A DNA stretch of 43,412 nt from an uncultured bacterium (GTDB lineage: Bacteria > Bacillota > Clostridia > Oscillospirales > Ruminococcaceae), in the NCBI GenBank assembly GCA_905214265.1, contig CAJMLQ010000011.1:1-43412 (forward strand), written 5' to 3'. Below the pieces are notes generated by a model. It did no database searches, was not told the origin of the DNA, and saw only the letters and a program-made list of their open reading frames with translations. The position numbers and the translations under genes were made by a program. Each line of letters opens with the position of its first letter. The first letter of the stretch is position 1. Below are positions 8,998-17,267 of the stretch, one piece after another.

Positions 8998-10058
8998 CCG
9001 GAAACCCTCCCCCCGGCGGAATGGGACAGACTGAGAATAGAGGCCACCGCCTGCTCCACCGCAGTTTTGTCATCGCAGCGGGAGGATTTGAGCTGCACGT
9101 CGGTATCGGATAGCACCCGGAGGCAACCGCGGAGGGTCGTCACCGAATATTTAGAGACGTCCCGGAACGCGTTCCGGATCCGGAACTCCTTTCCCCGATA
9201 GGAAGGGAAGAGGGCGGCCACGTCCTCCTCCTTTTTAGAGGCCAGCATCGCGGTTTTGGCGCGGTACAGATCCAGAAAAGCCGCGTTGAGCGCTCCAAGA
9301 ATCGCCAGCGGCTCCTCCCGCAGCTGAAACAGGTCCTCCAGCAGGGCAAAGGCTCGGGTGTAATTGTTCTGAAGCATCAGCTTGCTCAGGTCAAAGACCG
9401 ACGCCTCCAAGCTCTTCCGGGTGACGGTTTCCACATCCTGCCGGGAAACCTCTCCGGAGTCCTTATAGGCGATGAGCTTGTCCGCCTCGCTGGAAAGGAC
9501 CTCCAAAGACGTCCCGCAGCGCTGGATTAGAGCCGCCGCAACGGGGGTCTCGATGGTCAGCCCGGCCTTCTGGAACCGGCCTTTCAAAAACTTGACCAGG
9601 TCCCCCTGGGTGAGGGGCGCGAAATCCACCACGCAGCCGGATTTGGCCGCCGCTTCCGAAAGACGGCGGACCCGGGGCATCTTTTTCGGGTTCAGGTCGT
9701 AGGCGCTGACGTAAATGACGAACACACAGGCGGGATTCGGGTCCTTGACGATGCCCAGCAGAGACTCAAAGTCTTCCTTCCGCATCTTTTCCAGGTTGGG
9801 GTTCATCAAGGCCACGCATTTGCGCTCCGCCATCATCGGCATGCCCTCCTCCGCGATCTGGAGAGCTGTCATATCCAGCTCCGCGCCGTCAAATCGCTGA
9901 AGGTTAAAGCTTTCAGTACCCTCCTGTACAACCTTTTCTGTAATGCGCTGGAAATATCCTGCAGACAGGTACGTCTCCCGCCCATAGAGGAAGTACACCG
10001 GGCTGATTTCATTCTGCCGGAGGGCGCGGCCCAGCTCGGCGTCGGTAAGATACGGCAT
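8994..10058 (-). CDS. holA: DNA polymerase III subunit delta
   Basis: The 354-residue protein matches the clamp-loader delta subunit, which opens the beta clamp. The N-terminus YFLYGRETYLSAGYFQRI and the following block on a DNA polymerase III delta-like AAA+ fold are typical: the YG-E nucleotide-pocket remnant, a degenerate Walker region and a helical C-terminal collar. It usually sits next to comEC in Bacillota, and comEC ends 14 bases upstream here. Length fits the family (about 340). Confidence 0.93.
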   Translation of the reverse strand: MPYLTDAELGRALRQNEISPVYFLYGRETYLSAGYFQRITEKVVQEGTESFNLQRFDGAELDMTALQIAEEGMPMMAERKCVALMNPNLEKMRKEDFESLLGIVKDPNPACVFVIYVSAYDLNPKKMPRVRRLSEAAAKSGCVVDFAPLTQGDLVKFLKGRFQKAGLTIETPVAAALIQRCGTSLEVLSSEADKLIAYKDSGEVSRQDVETVTRKSLEASVFDLSKLMLQNNYTRAFALLEDLFQLREEPLAILGALNAAFLDLYRAKTAMLASKKEEDVAALFPSYRGKEFRIRNAFRDVSKYSVTTLRGCLRVLSDTDVQLKSSRCDDKTAVEQAVASILSLSHSAGGRVSG

Positions 10059-10072
10059 TGCAAAGTCCCTTT

Positions 10073-12235
10073 TTAAGCGCCCCAGCTCCGCACCCCTCCG
10101 CTGGGAAGGATGACCCAGGAGCTGCCGGCGGCGTAGTTTTTTCCAATTTCTGAAAAGCCGTCCAGCCAGGACTGCTTGTCTTTTATTATAGCATATTCCG
10201 GAGAGGAAATTCCATCCTTTTGGGGAATTTCATCATAGAAAAATACCAGATCCGCCCCAACGGAGACCTCCTCCGCTCTGGGATCATCTTTCGACAAAAA
10301 GAGAAGCCGCCGTCCATAGGCGGACACTGCGATCCGTGTCCATCCGTCCACCCGGGCCGTCTCCAAGGGATAGCGCCCGAAAAGCCGGTATTCCCCGACA
10401 GCCAGCGGCAGACACTGCCCAATATCCGGTGAATCCAAAGCGGTCTGGTACCAGTTGCTCGCCGAATCCGAAAACAGCGACTTGATGGGGAATCGCCTGG
10501 CAAGATTGCTGACCCCGCTCATACAGCGACGGCTCTCCTCAGGAATCAGCACCGCGTCCAGGGAGAAAACGCCGGTGCTCCGCAGATAGGAGGCGGTCTT
10601 TCCTCCGATCTGGCTGTCGCCGCCGCACCCGATCAGAATCGCCCGTCCCCCCAGCTCCAAGACCAGGCTGCCTCCGTTTTCTGTAGAAACGGCCGCTACG
10701 GCCAGCGCATCCCGCCGGGCCAGAACTCCACTGGCCGCACCCGCAACAAACAGCACCGCCGACAGTGCCGCAGCCAGCCCAAGACGCCTGCGTTTTCCCA
10801 GAAAACGGGCCGTCCCAAAGAGCAGCAAAGCGAACCCGGCCCAGATCCAAATCCAGGGAAGCCCCAAAGGAAGCACACTGTGGGGAACCTTGGCCAGCCG
10901 CTCCAGCAGGGCAAAAATCCATTCCAGCACCCGGCTCAGCAAATTTCCAAGGGGATCCGTCCAGCTCCCCAGAAGGCAGATTCCGCCTCCTGCCACCAAA
11001 AACGGGAAAATCGGAACCAAAAGCAGATTCGCCAACGGGGCCAGCGCCGGAACGCTGCCTGACCACAGGAAAAACACCGGCAGACAGCAGACATTGGCCG
11101 CCAGCGTCCCGCAGACCAGCGAGACTGCCCCTTTGACCAGCGGGTTTCCAGCCACTCGCCGGGGCAGCCGTCCCCGCACCTTCCTAGTCCAGCAAGGCGC
11201 GACGGCGAACATCGCGGCTGTGGCCAGAACGGAGAGCCAAAATCCATTTTGGAACACCACCCGGGGATTCTGCAGGCAGAGGACCAGTACTGCGCCTCCC
11301 AGCGCGTTGCCCGGGGAGTAGTCCCGGTAAAAGGCATTGGCTGACAGAGCAAAGACAGCCATGATCCAGGCCCGCACAGCGGACGGCGCCGCGCCGGTCA
11401 GCAGTACAAAAGCCCCTCCTGCCAGCCCTGTCAAGAAAAACGCCGTTTTTCCGCATCCCAAAAGGCGGCGGAATATCCACCCCGCGATCCCCATGAGCAG
11501 CGAGATATGCAGACCCGAAATGCAGAGCAGATGCGCGGTTCCTGTCGCAGAAAAGACCTCCCGGACAGACGGGGACAGGGCATCCGCATCACCCAGCAGC
11601 ACTGCTTCGAAAAAGCCGGCGGCGTCTGTCCCAAGCGTCCGGTACAACCTGCCGCGGAGCTCCTCCCGCAGCCGCCCCACCCAGTCTGCACAGCCGGAAG
11701 CAGGCGCCGCGAGCCGGATACTGTCCGGGGCGGCATACCCCGTCAGGTCCGCTCCTTTTCCTAGCTGACTGCGGGTGGGAGGCTCCGAGTTAAGCTCCAC
11801 CGTCAGCCAAATGCTCTCTCCCTTCGAAAATTCCGGGCTGGTGCCGGAATAAATCAGGACCCGTATCCCCGGCTCCAGATCACCGGACTGGACCCGAAGC
11901 AGATAGCCAGCAGTACTCCCTGCCTGCACAGTTTCAATCCGGCCGATAAAGGTCACCGTTTCTCCCGCCCATCGCCCGGCAGTCCGCAGCAGGGCAGCGC
12001 GCCCCGCCAATGAAACTCCTACAGCCGTCGCCGCAAAGAACAGCGCCAGCACCGCGGTCCGGCTCCACAGGCGCCCCAGCAGGGCCAGAGCGGCCGCAAC
12101 TATACAAAGGAACGCAACCCCCAAGACCATTCCTGCCAGCAGCCGGTATCCGCAGAATGTCGCCACGAGGAGGCTGCCAGAAAAGGCGGCCCCTGCAACA
12201 GCCAAGGGCTGCAGGACCGGTTTCCGTCCACTCAT
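10073..12235 (-). CDS. comEC: ComEC/Rec2 family DNA uptake channel protein with degenerate metallo-hydrolase domain
   Basis: From the ATG at 12235 this is a 720-residue polytopic membrane protein with an N-terminal DUF4131-like region, the ComEC competence domain (GLHISLLMGIAGWIFRR and following helices) and a C-terminal beta-lactamase-like region. In family members the last domain carries a metal-binding HxHxDH after LDxLxLT; here that position reads LDAVLIPEESRRCMSG, so the ligands are absent. The start was set by the ATGA overlap with the upstream ribbon-helix-helix gene, because the frame is open much further. ComEC moves single-stranded DNA across the membrane in transformable bacteria. 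The window shows no other competence genes. Confidence 0.9.
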   Translation of the reverse strand: MSGRKPVLQPLAVAGAAFSGSLLVATFCGYRLLAGMVLGVAFLCIVAAALALLGRLWSRTAVLALFFAATAVGVSLAGRAALLRTAGRWAGETVTFIGRIETVQAGSTAGYLLRVQSGDLEPGIRVLIYSGTSPEFSKGESIWLTVELNSEPPTRSQLGKGADLTGYAAPDSIRLAAPASGCADWVGRLREELRGRLYRTLGTDAAGFFEAVLLGDADALSPSVREVFSATGTAHLLCISGLHISLLMGIAGWIFRRLLGCGKTAFFLTGLAGGAFVLLTGAAPSAVRAWIMAVFALSANAFYRDYSPGNALGGAVLVLCLQNPRVVFQNGFWLSVLATAAMFAVAPCWTRKVRGRLPRRVAGNPLVKGAVSLVCGTLAANVCCLPVFFLWSGSVPALAPLANLLLVPIFPFLVAGGGICLLGSWTDPLGNLLSRVLEWIFALLERLAKVPHSVLPLGLPWIWIWAGFALLLFGTARFLGKRRRLGLAAALSAVLFVAGAASGVLARRDALAVAAVSTENGGSLVLELGGRAILIGCGGDSQIGGKTASYLRSTGVFSLDAVLIPEESRRCMSGVSNLARRFPIKSLFSDSASNWYQTALDSPDIGQCLPLAVGEYRLFGRYPLETARVDGWTRIAVSAYGRRLLFLSKDDPRAEEVSVGADLVFFYDEIPQKDGISSPEYAIIKDKQSWLDGFSEIGKNYAAGSSWVILPSGGVRSWGA

Positions 12236-12405
12236 TCTTCTTCCTTTAAATTTTCCAGCGCCACCCGTACTGCTTCGACGACGAAAGCGGAAAAGGTACA
12301 ATCTTTTCCCTGTATCGCCTGCTCCACCTCCGCGATGACATCGTTGGGAAACCGAATGGATTTGTTGGTAGTAGGGGGAATCGCCGGCATCTTGAATTTT
12401 CGCAT
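12232..12405 (-). CDS. Small ribbon-helix-helix protein (YlcI/YnfO-like)
   Basis: From the ATG at 12405, served by a GGAG site nine bases upstream, this is a 57-residue protein. The core NKSIRFPNDVIAEVEQAI followed by FSAFVVEAVRVALENL fits a ribbon-helix-helix fold: one DNA-contacting strand (KSIRF) and two helices. Its stop overlaps the comEC start as ATGA, so it is translationally coupled and heads the seven-gene operon. It could autoregulate that operon through the TTGCAT repeats just upstream. Longer starts at 12423 or 12450 are possible but have weaker ribosome sites. Confidence 0.75.
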   Translation of the reverse strand: MRKFKMPAIPPTTNKSIRFPNDVIAEVEQAIQGKDCTFSAFVVEAVRVALENLKEEE

Positions 12406-12444
12406 TTCGTTCATCTCCGTCATACAAATTCCATTCTTATTGTA

Positions 12445-12470
12445 TTGCATTTTGCATTACATATATGCAT
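12445..12470. promoter_or_regulatory. TTGCAT direct repeats upstream of the ribbon-helix-helix gene
   Basis: Two adjacent TTGCATT copies (12445-12451 and 12452-12458 in overlapping phase) and a third ATGCAT (12465-12470) lie just before the first gene of the operon. Ribbon-helix-helix dimers often bind such short tandem repeats, so this is a plausible operator. A weak promoter with TTGCAA near 12486-12481 may run through it. Confidence 0.35.
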
Positions 12471-12512
12471 GGCGAAAGTATTGCAATTAAAAAGCGCCTT
12501 TTCAGCAAAATA

Positions 12513-12546
12513 CCGCGCAGAAAAGCATCGTCACTTTTCTGCGCGG
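12513..12546 (-). terminator. Rho-independent terminator of the uracil permease gene
   Basis: A 13-base perfect stem (12513-12525 with 12534-12546) lies 20 bases after the permease stop. On the minus strand it is followed by TATTTT, a modest T tract. Confidence 0.65.
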
Positions 12547-12565
12547 TTCTTCTTACTCTTTTCAA

Positions 12566-13969
12566 TTATTCGCCGCTGATCACAGTCAAAGGCTTGCTGG
12601 GCTTTGAAGGATTCGGATTCTCATCGTTGAACTGGTAATCCTTTCCGGGAAGCACCGCGTTGAGGACGATTCCGAGAATCGCCGCGATCGCCAGGCTGGT
12701 CAGGGTGATCGTCGTGCCGGCAATGGTGAAGGACAGCCCGTTGGAGAAGCCCAGGGCGCTGACCAGGATCACCGCCGCGATGATGACGTTGCGGCTCTTG
12801 GACAGATCAACCTGATTTTCCACTACATTGCGCACACCGATGGCGGAGATCATTCCGTACAAGATAAAGGAAACGCCGCCGATGATCGCCGCAGGAATCG
12901 AATGGATAACTTGGGCGAACATGGGGCTGAAGGACAGCAGGATGGCGAAACCGGCCGCGATGCGAACGACACGGGGATCATAGACCCGGGACAGGGCCAG
13001 CACGCCAGTGTTCTCCCCATAGGTGGTGTTGGCGGGACCGCCGATCATTGCGGAAAGGCTGGTGGCCAGGCCATCGCCAAGCAGGGTCCGGTGAAGGCCG
13101 GGGTCCTGGATGAAGTTGGTGCCGGTGGTGGCGCTGATGGCAGAAATATCACCGACATGCTCCATCATCGTCGCAATAGCGATGGGGGCCATGACCAGGA
13201 TGGCGGAAAGGTTAAACTTCGGCAGGACAAACTGCTGGAGGCCGATGATCTGGGCCTCCTGTACTCCGGCAAAACTGACGAACGCGCCGCTTTCCGGGCT
13301 GATGACGCCGCAGAGGGAGAGGATCAGCACCAACGCGTAAGGCACGACAACGCCCATTAGGATGGGGATAATCTTAATCATGCCCTTGCCCCAGATGTTG
13401 CAAACGATGATGGTCAGCAGGGACAGTCCCGCCAGCCACCAGCAGTTGGACGCGTTGTCCACTGCGCTGCTGGCCAGAATCAGTCCAATGGAAATGATGA
13501 TCGGACCTGTGACTACCGGCGGCAGGAACCGCATGACCCGCTTGACGCCAACCAGCTTGATGACCAGCGCCATCACCAGGTACAGCAGACCGGCGACCAC
13601 AACGCCTCCCAGCGCATAGGGGAGCTTTTCCTCGCCCGTCATACCGGCAAAAATCCCTTCGTTCAGCTCCGACACGGCAGAAAAGCCCCCCAGAAAGGCG
13701 AAGCTGGAGCCGAGGAAGGCCGGGACCTTCATTTTGGTCAGTACATGGAACAGCAGCGTGCCAACGCCCGCACAGAGCAGGGTCGTCTGAATGCTCATGG
13801 GCAGCCCGTACTGGTTCACCAGGATCAGCGGTACCAGCACCGTGGCGCCGAACATCGCAAACATATGCTGCAGGCCGAGAATCAGCATTTTGGGGATGCC
13901 GAGCTTGCGGGCGTCAAAGATTCCCTCCGCGGGGATGGCTTCCTTGGCCGCGCTTTTTTCTTTCTGCAT
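12566..13969 (-). CDS. uraA: Uracil permease, NCS2 family
   Basis: From the ATG at 13969, preceded by an ideal GAAGGAGGAA site, this is a 467-residue polytopic transporter of the nucleobase-cation symport-2 family. The signature regions of uracil carriers are visible: EHVGDISAISATTG with the substrate-binding glutamate, and GGPANTTYGENTGVLALSR. The N-terminal helix 1 region (LGLQHMFAMFGATVLVPLI) is also typical. The frame is open to 14206, but that extension overlaps the leader. Xanthine specificity is less likely because of the NTTYGENTGV form. A structured leader upstream suggests control by attenuation. Confidence 0.92.
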   Translation of the reverse strand: MQKEKSAAKEAIPAEGIFDARKLGIPKMLILGLQHMFAMFGATVLVPLILVNQYGLPMSIQTTLLCAGVGTLLFHVLTKMKVPAFLGSSFAFLGGFSAVSELNEGIFAGMTGEEKLPYALGGVVVAGLLYLVMALVIKLVGVKRVMRFLPPVVTGPIIISIGLILASSAVDNASNCWWLAGLSLLTIIVCNIWGKGMIKIIPILMGVVVPYALVLILSLCGVISPESGAFVSFAGVQEAQIIGLQQFVLPKFNLSAILVMAPIAIATMMEHVGDISAISATTGTNFIQDPGLHRTLLGDGLATSLSAMIGGPANTTYGENTGVLALSRVYDPRVVRIAAGFAILLSFSPMFAQVIHSIPAAIIGGVSFILYGMISAIGVRNVVENQVDLSKSRNVIIAAVILVSALGFSNGLSFTIAGTTITLTSLAIAAILGIVLNAVLPGKDYQFNDENPNPSKPSKPLTVISGE

Positions 13970-14085
13970 GGGGGTTCCTCCTTCTTTGATTGCAGCGGAA
14001 TTGCTCCGGCTGAAATAAACCCAAAAAAGGGGCACGGCGGTTTGAACCCAAAACGCGTATGCCCACATTCTCCGGTATTTTGTCA
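13970..14085 (-). promoter_or_regulatory. Structured leader of the uracil permease transcript
   Basis: The leader of about 115 bases contains a hairpin pairing GGGCA with TGCCC (about 14062 down to 14028) directly followed by six T residues, resembling an intrinsic terminator inside the leader. A second hairpin (CAGC...GCTG, about 14012-13993) sits between it and the ribosome site. I found no purine riboswitch core and no convincing PyrR-binding loop. A transcription-attenuation role is inference. Confidence 0.45.
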
Positions 14086-14090
14086 GAAGT

Positions 14091-14119
14091 ATTATAACAA
14101 ATCCGACATGAAAATGCAA
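14091..14119 (-). promoter_or_regulatory. Candidate sigma-A promoter of the uracil permease gene
   Basis: TTGCAT (14119-14114) and a perfect TATAAT (14096-14091) are separated by 17 bases on the minus strand. Confidence 0.6.
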
Positions 14120-14202
14120 CCGTTTTCCCTTGATTTCTTCATAATTCTCAAAGAAATTCCAAAATTTTCTGCTCTTTGCCAGAAAGCTGGACAGATTTTC
14201 CG

Positions 14203-16122
14203 TCACTCCGCCAAAAAGACCGTCCGGTCTGCATCAGAAGGCATCCGCCAGTCTCCCCTGGGCGAAAGGCTGACCGTGCCTACCTTTGGTCCGTCCGGCA
14301 GGCAGGACCGTTTGAACTGGCTGGCGAAGAACCTCCGGAGGAACAGGTCCAGCCACTTGGCAATCTGTCCGCTGGTATAGCGCCCGGCAAACGCCCGCTC
14401 CGCCAGGAAGGCCAGCTTGTTCCGCTCGCAGCCAAAGCGGAGGAAGTGATAGAGGAAGAAGTCATGCAGTTCGTAGGGTCCGATGTTCTCCTCAGTTTTC
14501 TGGGCAATCTGGCCGTTCTCGTCCGGGGGAAGCAGCTCCGGGCTCACCGGCGTGTCCAGCACCTCCCGCAGCACCGCTGCCGTCCGCCGGTCCGACCGGG
14601 AGGCGACGAAATCCACCAGGTACCGCACCAGGGTCTTGGGGACGGAAGCGTTGACGCCGTACATGCTCATGTGGTCTCCATTATAGGTGCACCACCCCAT
14701 GGCAAGCTCGGAAAGATCGCCTGTTCCCACTAAAATACCAGCCTCCTTGTTGGCCAGATCCATCAGGATCTGGGTCCGCTCCCGGGCCTGGGTGTTTTCG
14801 TAGGTGATGTCGTGGACGGACGGATCATGGCCGATGTCCTTCATGTGCTGGATGCAGGCCGCGCGGATATCGATCTCCCGCAGCTCCGCCCCCAGGGAGG
14901 CCACCAGCTCCAAAGCGTTCTGATAGGTCCGATCTGTGGTGCCGAAGCCGGGCATGGTAATGCAGAGGATGTTTTGAGCGGGCAGCTCCAGCAGCTTCAT
15001 CGCTTCGGAGGCCACCAGCAGCGCCAGGGTGGAATCCAGCCCGCCGGAAATGCCGATGACCGCCCGTTTCAGGCCGGTGTGTGCAAGGCGCTTGGCCAGA
15101 CCCGCCGCCTGAATGGAAAAAATCTCCCGGCAGCGCTCCTCTCGGGCGCTCTCATCCCGGGGGATAAAGGGCGCCGGATCGTAGGGCCGATCCATCTGAT
15201 CGACGGGCAGCGGCGGAAGGACGCCCTCCACCGTCCGGAAGGCAGGCCGCAGCGCCGCAGCATTGTCGTGAAAGCTCCCGTTTTTGCGTCGCTCCGCGGA
15301 AAGTCGGAACAGGTCCAGACAGGCCGCAGCGCTGGAGCCGGTGCGGGAAAACCGCTCTCCCTCCGCGAGGATGGAACCATTTTCCGCCACGGTACAGGCC
15401 CCGGAAAACACCAGGTCCGTGGTAGATTCTCCCACGCCTGCCGAGGCGTAGAGATACCCGCAGATGCACCGGCCGCTCTGCCCGGCGATGAGGTCCCGAC
15501 GGTAAGCATTTTTGGAAACCAGCTCGTTGCTGGCCGAAAGGTTGACGATCAGATTCGCTCCCGCCAGGGCCATCTGGGAACTGGGCGGCACTGGGACCCA
15601 CAGGTCCTCACAGATCTCCACCCCCATGACCAGCGGCCCAAAGCAGAACAGCAGATCCCCGAAGGGGACCGTCCGACCGCAGAGGGTCACAGCATCTCCA
15701 GCCGCCGTATTTCCGGAGGAAAACCACCGCTTTTCATAAAATTCCTGATAGTTGGGAAGATACCGCTTGGGAACTACCCCCAAAATTTCTCCCGATTGAA
15801 TAATTGCGGCACAATTATACAATGTGTCAAATGCCCGCACCGGCAGCCCCACAGCGATCACTGCGGAAAGCTCCGCAGTTTCCCGCAGAAGCTCCGCCAA
15901 CGCCTCCTCGCAGCAGCGGATCAGACGATCCTGTCCAAAAAGGTCGGCGCAGGTGTAGCCGGACAGATGCAGCTCCGGAAGCGCGATAACCTGAACGCCG
16001 GAGGCGGCGGCTTCCCGGATCGCAGCCAGCGCAGACGCCGCATTCTTCACCGGATTCGCCACCGTGACCTCCGGGGACAGGGCGGCAACTTTCAAAAACC
16101 CCATATCAGACGCATTGCACAT
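14203..16122 (-). CDS. nadE: Glutamine-dependent NAD+ synthetase
   Basis: The 639-residue protein makes NAD+ from nicotinic acid adenine dinucleotide using ammonia released from glutamine. The N-terminal nitrilase-type amidase carries the Glu-Lys-Cys triad: Glu in IALPELHLSGY, Lys in PKRYLPNYQEFYE and Cys in GVEICEDLWV. The C-terminal ATP pyrophosphatase domain has the P-loop ISGGLDSTLALLV. The ATG at 16122 has GGAGAG seven bases upstream; the in-frame ATG at 16155 is less well placed. A perfect TATAAT at 16172-16167 may belong to its promoter, but no clear -35 is present. Length fits two-domain bacterial enzymes. Confidence 0.95.
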   Translation of the reverse strand: MCNASDMGFLKVAALSPEVTVANPVKNAASALAAIREAAASGVQVIALPELHLSGYTCADLFGQDRLIRCCEEALAELLRETAELSAVIAVGLPVRAFDTLYNCAAIIQSGEILGVVPKRYLPNYQEFYEKRWFSSGNTAAGDAVTLCGRTVPFGDLLFCFGPLVMGVEICEDLWVPVPPSSQMALAGANLIVNLSASNELVSKNAYRRDLIAGQSGRCICGYLYASAGVGESTTDLVFSGACTVAENGSILAEGERFSRTGSSAAACLDLFRLSAERRKNGSFHDNAAALRPAFRTVEGVLPPLPVDQMDRPYDPAPFIPRDESAREERCREIFSIQAAGLAKRLAHTGLKRAVIGISGGLDSTLALLVASEAMKLLELPAQNILCITMPGFGTTDRTYQNALELVASLGAELREIDIRAACIQHMKDIGHDPSVHDITYENTQARERTQILMDLANKEAGILVGTGDLSELAMGWCTYNGDHMSMYGVNASVPKTLVRYLVDFVASRSDRRTAAVLREVLDTPVSPELLPPDENGQIAQKTEENIGPYELHDFFLYHFLRFGCERNKLAFLAERAFAGRYTSGQIAKWLDLFLRRFFASQFKRSCLPDGPKVGTVSLSPRGDWRMPSDADRTVFLAE

Positions 16123-16187
16123 GGTAATCTCTCCGTTCCATGCCGGACAGGACACTCCGGCGTGATATTATAAAAAATAAAATCGAA

Positions 16188-16967
16188 TTATCTCTGGGAA
16201 ATTCCAAAAATATCCCGCAAGGTTGCCGGGACTTCCTCCTCCGAGAGCTCCCGCCGTTCCAAGATGCGGCCGCCTTCCAGCCGGCGGAGGGAACTACCCA
16301 CCAGGTTCCAGCTTCCGCCCTCCGTGTAAATTCCCACCATCCTCTCCCGGATAAAAGGGGAGTCCGGATGCTTTTCACAGTAGAAGCAGGGCATTACAAA
16401 GTCCGCGTTCACCTGGGGCTCCATGGTGAAGCCGAACAGCGGGACAAAATCCTTCCCGTTCAGGCGCTGACAGAGAATATGCCCGAAAAAAGGATCTTCC
16501 TCAAAACGGTATTCCCCGATCCCGTCGGCCTGCACCAGGCCATGCTCCAACCGGAGGGCCATCCGAGGGGCCTCACGCATCACGCCGGCGTCGCAGAGAT
16601 AATCCCCGTCCGGCAGATGGACCAGCAAAACGTGGTGACGGCGCATGGGCGTCACTCCCTCCGGTTCTCCCAACAAAAACCGCGCCGCCAAATGCGTCAC
16701 GGAAAACCCAAGGCCGCTGAGCAGCGCGCCCAGGGCTTCATTTAATTCGAAGCAAAATCCGCCCCGCCGCTTCTCCACGATTTTTTCAAACAGGGCTTCC
16801 GGATCCAGCCGGAGGGGACGGCCGTCCAGAATATCCAGGTTTTCATACGGAACGGTACAGTAATGCGCGAAGATGATTTTGGTTAAGGTGTCCGCGCACA
16901 GGGGCAGAGGTTCCTCCACGCCGATGCGGGAAAGATAACGCCGAATTTGCTCCGGGGAATAAGACAT
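16188..16967 (-). CDS. nat: Arylamine N-acetyltransferase
   Basis: The 259-residue enzyme transfers acetyl from acetyl-CoA to arylamines or hydrazines through a Cys-His-Asp triad. The cysteine is in RRGGFCFELN (Cys72), the histidine in RRHHVLLVHL (about 112) and the aspartate in YLCDAGV (about 126). The length is typical. An AAGGAGGAATC site precedes the ATG at 16967. The gene has a long leader of about 200 bases and ends 65 bases before nadE, so co-transcription with nadE is possible. The natural substrate in the cell is not indicated by the context. Confidence 0.93.
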   Translation of the reverse strand: MSYSPEQIRRYLSRIGVEEPLPLCADTLTKIIFAHYCTVPYENLDILDGRPLRLDPEALFEKIVEKRRGGFCFELNEALGALLSGLGFSVTHLAARFLLGEPEGVTPMRRHHVLLVHLPDGDYLCDAGVMREAPRMALRLEHGLVQADGIGEYRFEEDPFFGHILCQRLNGKDFVPLFGFTMEPQVNADFVMPCFYCEKHPDSPFIRERMVGIYTEGGSWNLVGSSLRRLEGGRILERRELSEEEVPATLRDIFGISQR

Positions 16968-17181
16968 GCGGATTCCTCCTTACTGTTTCCGGCAGCCATA
17001 TGCCGGTTGCTGACTCGATGACAGGTTTCCACATTTCAACCACGCAATGCGAAAACCGTACAGGAGGCGGCTTTCTGCCGCCAAAGTTCCGCGCAGCCGG
17101 AGCCCAAGGTGCTGCAATGTCCTGAAACGGCCGCCGCCCGCAGATTCTGCTTTTCCACAGAAAAGCCTTGAGGATATTATA
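16968..17181 (-). promoter_or_regulatory. Long leader and extended -10 promoter of the arylamine N-acetyltransferase gene
   Basis: On the minus strand a perfect TATAAT (17181-17176) is preceded by TG-n (extended -10) but has no good -35. The transcript would carry a leader of about 200 bases with several GC-rich inverted repeats (for example GGCGGC...GCCGCC near 17085-17065). I do not recognise a riboswitch or T-box motif in it. No gene is supported here. Confidence 0.4.
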
Positions 17182-17220
17182 GCATAATTTTCCGAAAAAA
17201 ACTGCCTCTCTGCAAAAAAA

Positions 17221-17243
17221 GAAGGCGGCTGCTGGCCGCCTTC
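17221..17243. terminator. Bidirectional terminator after the MATE gene
   Basis: A nine-base perfect stem (17221-17229 with 17235-17243) with a TGCTG loop has an A7 run before it and a T6 run after it. It follows the MATE stop (17268) on the minus strand. Confidence 0.88.
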
Positions 17244-17267
17244 TTTTTTGTGCCGGAAATCCGCCGC

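Noticed and set aside
13970..14085. Purine riboswitch upstream of the NCS2 permease
   Set aside because: The conserved core loops are not present, and the permease has uracil-type rather than xanthine-type motifs.
14812..16173. 453-codon open frame antisense to nadE
   Set aside because: It lies entirely on the opposite strand of a gene with both catalytic sites intact; low-complexity Gly/Arg/Gln content marks it as a shadow.
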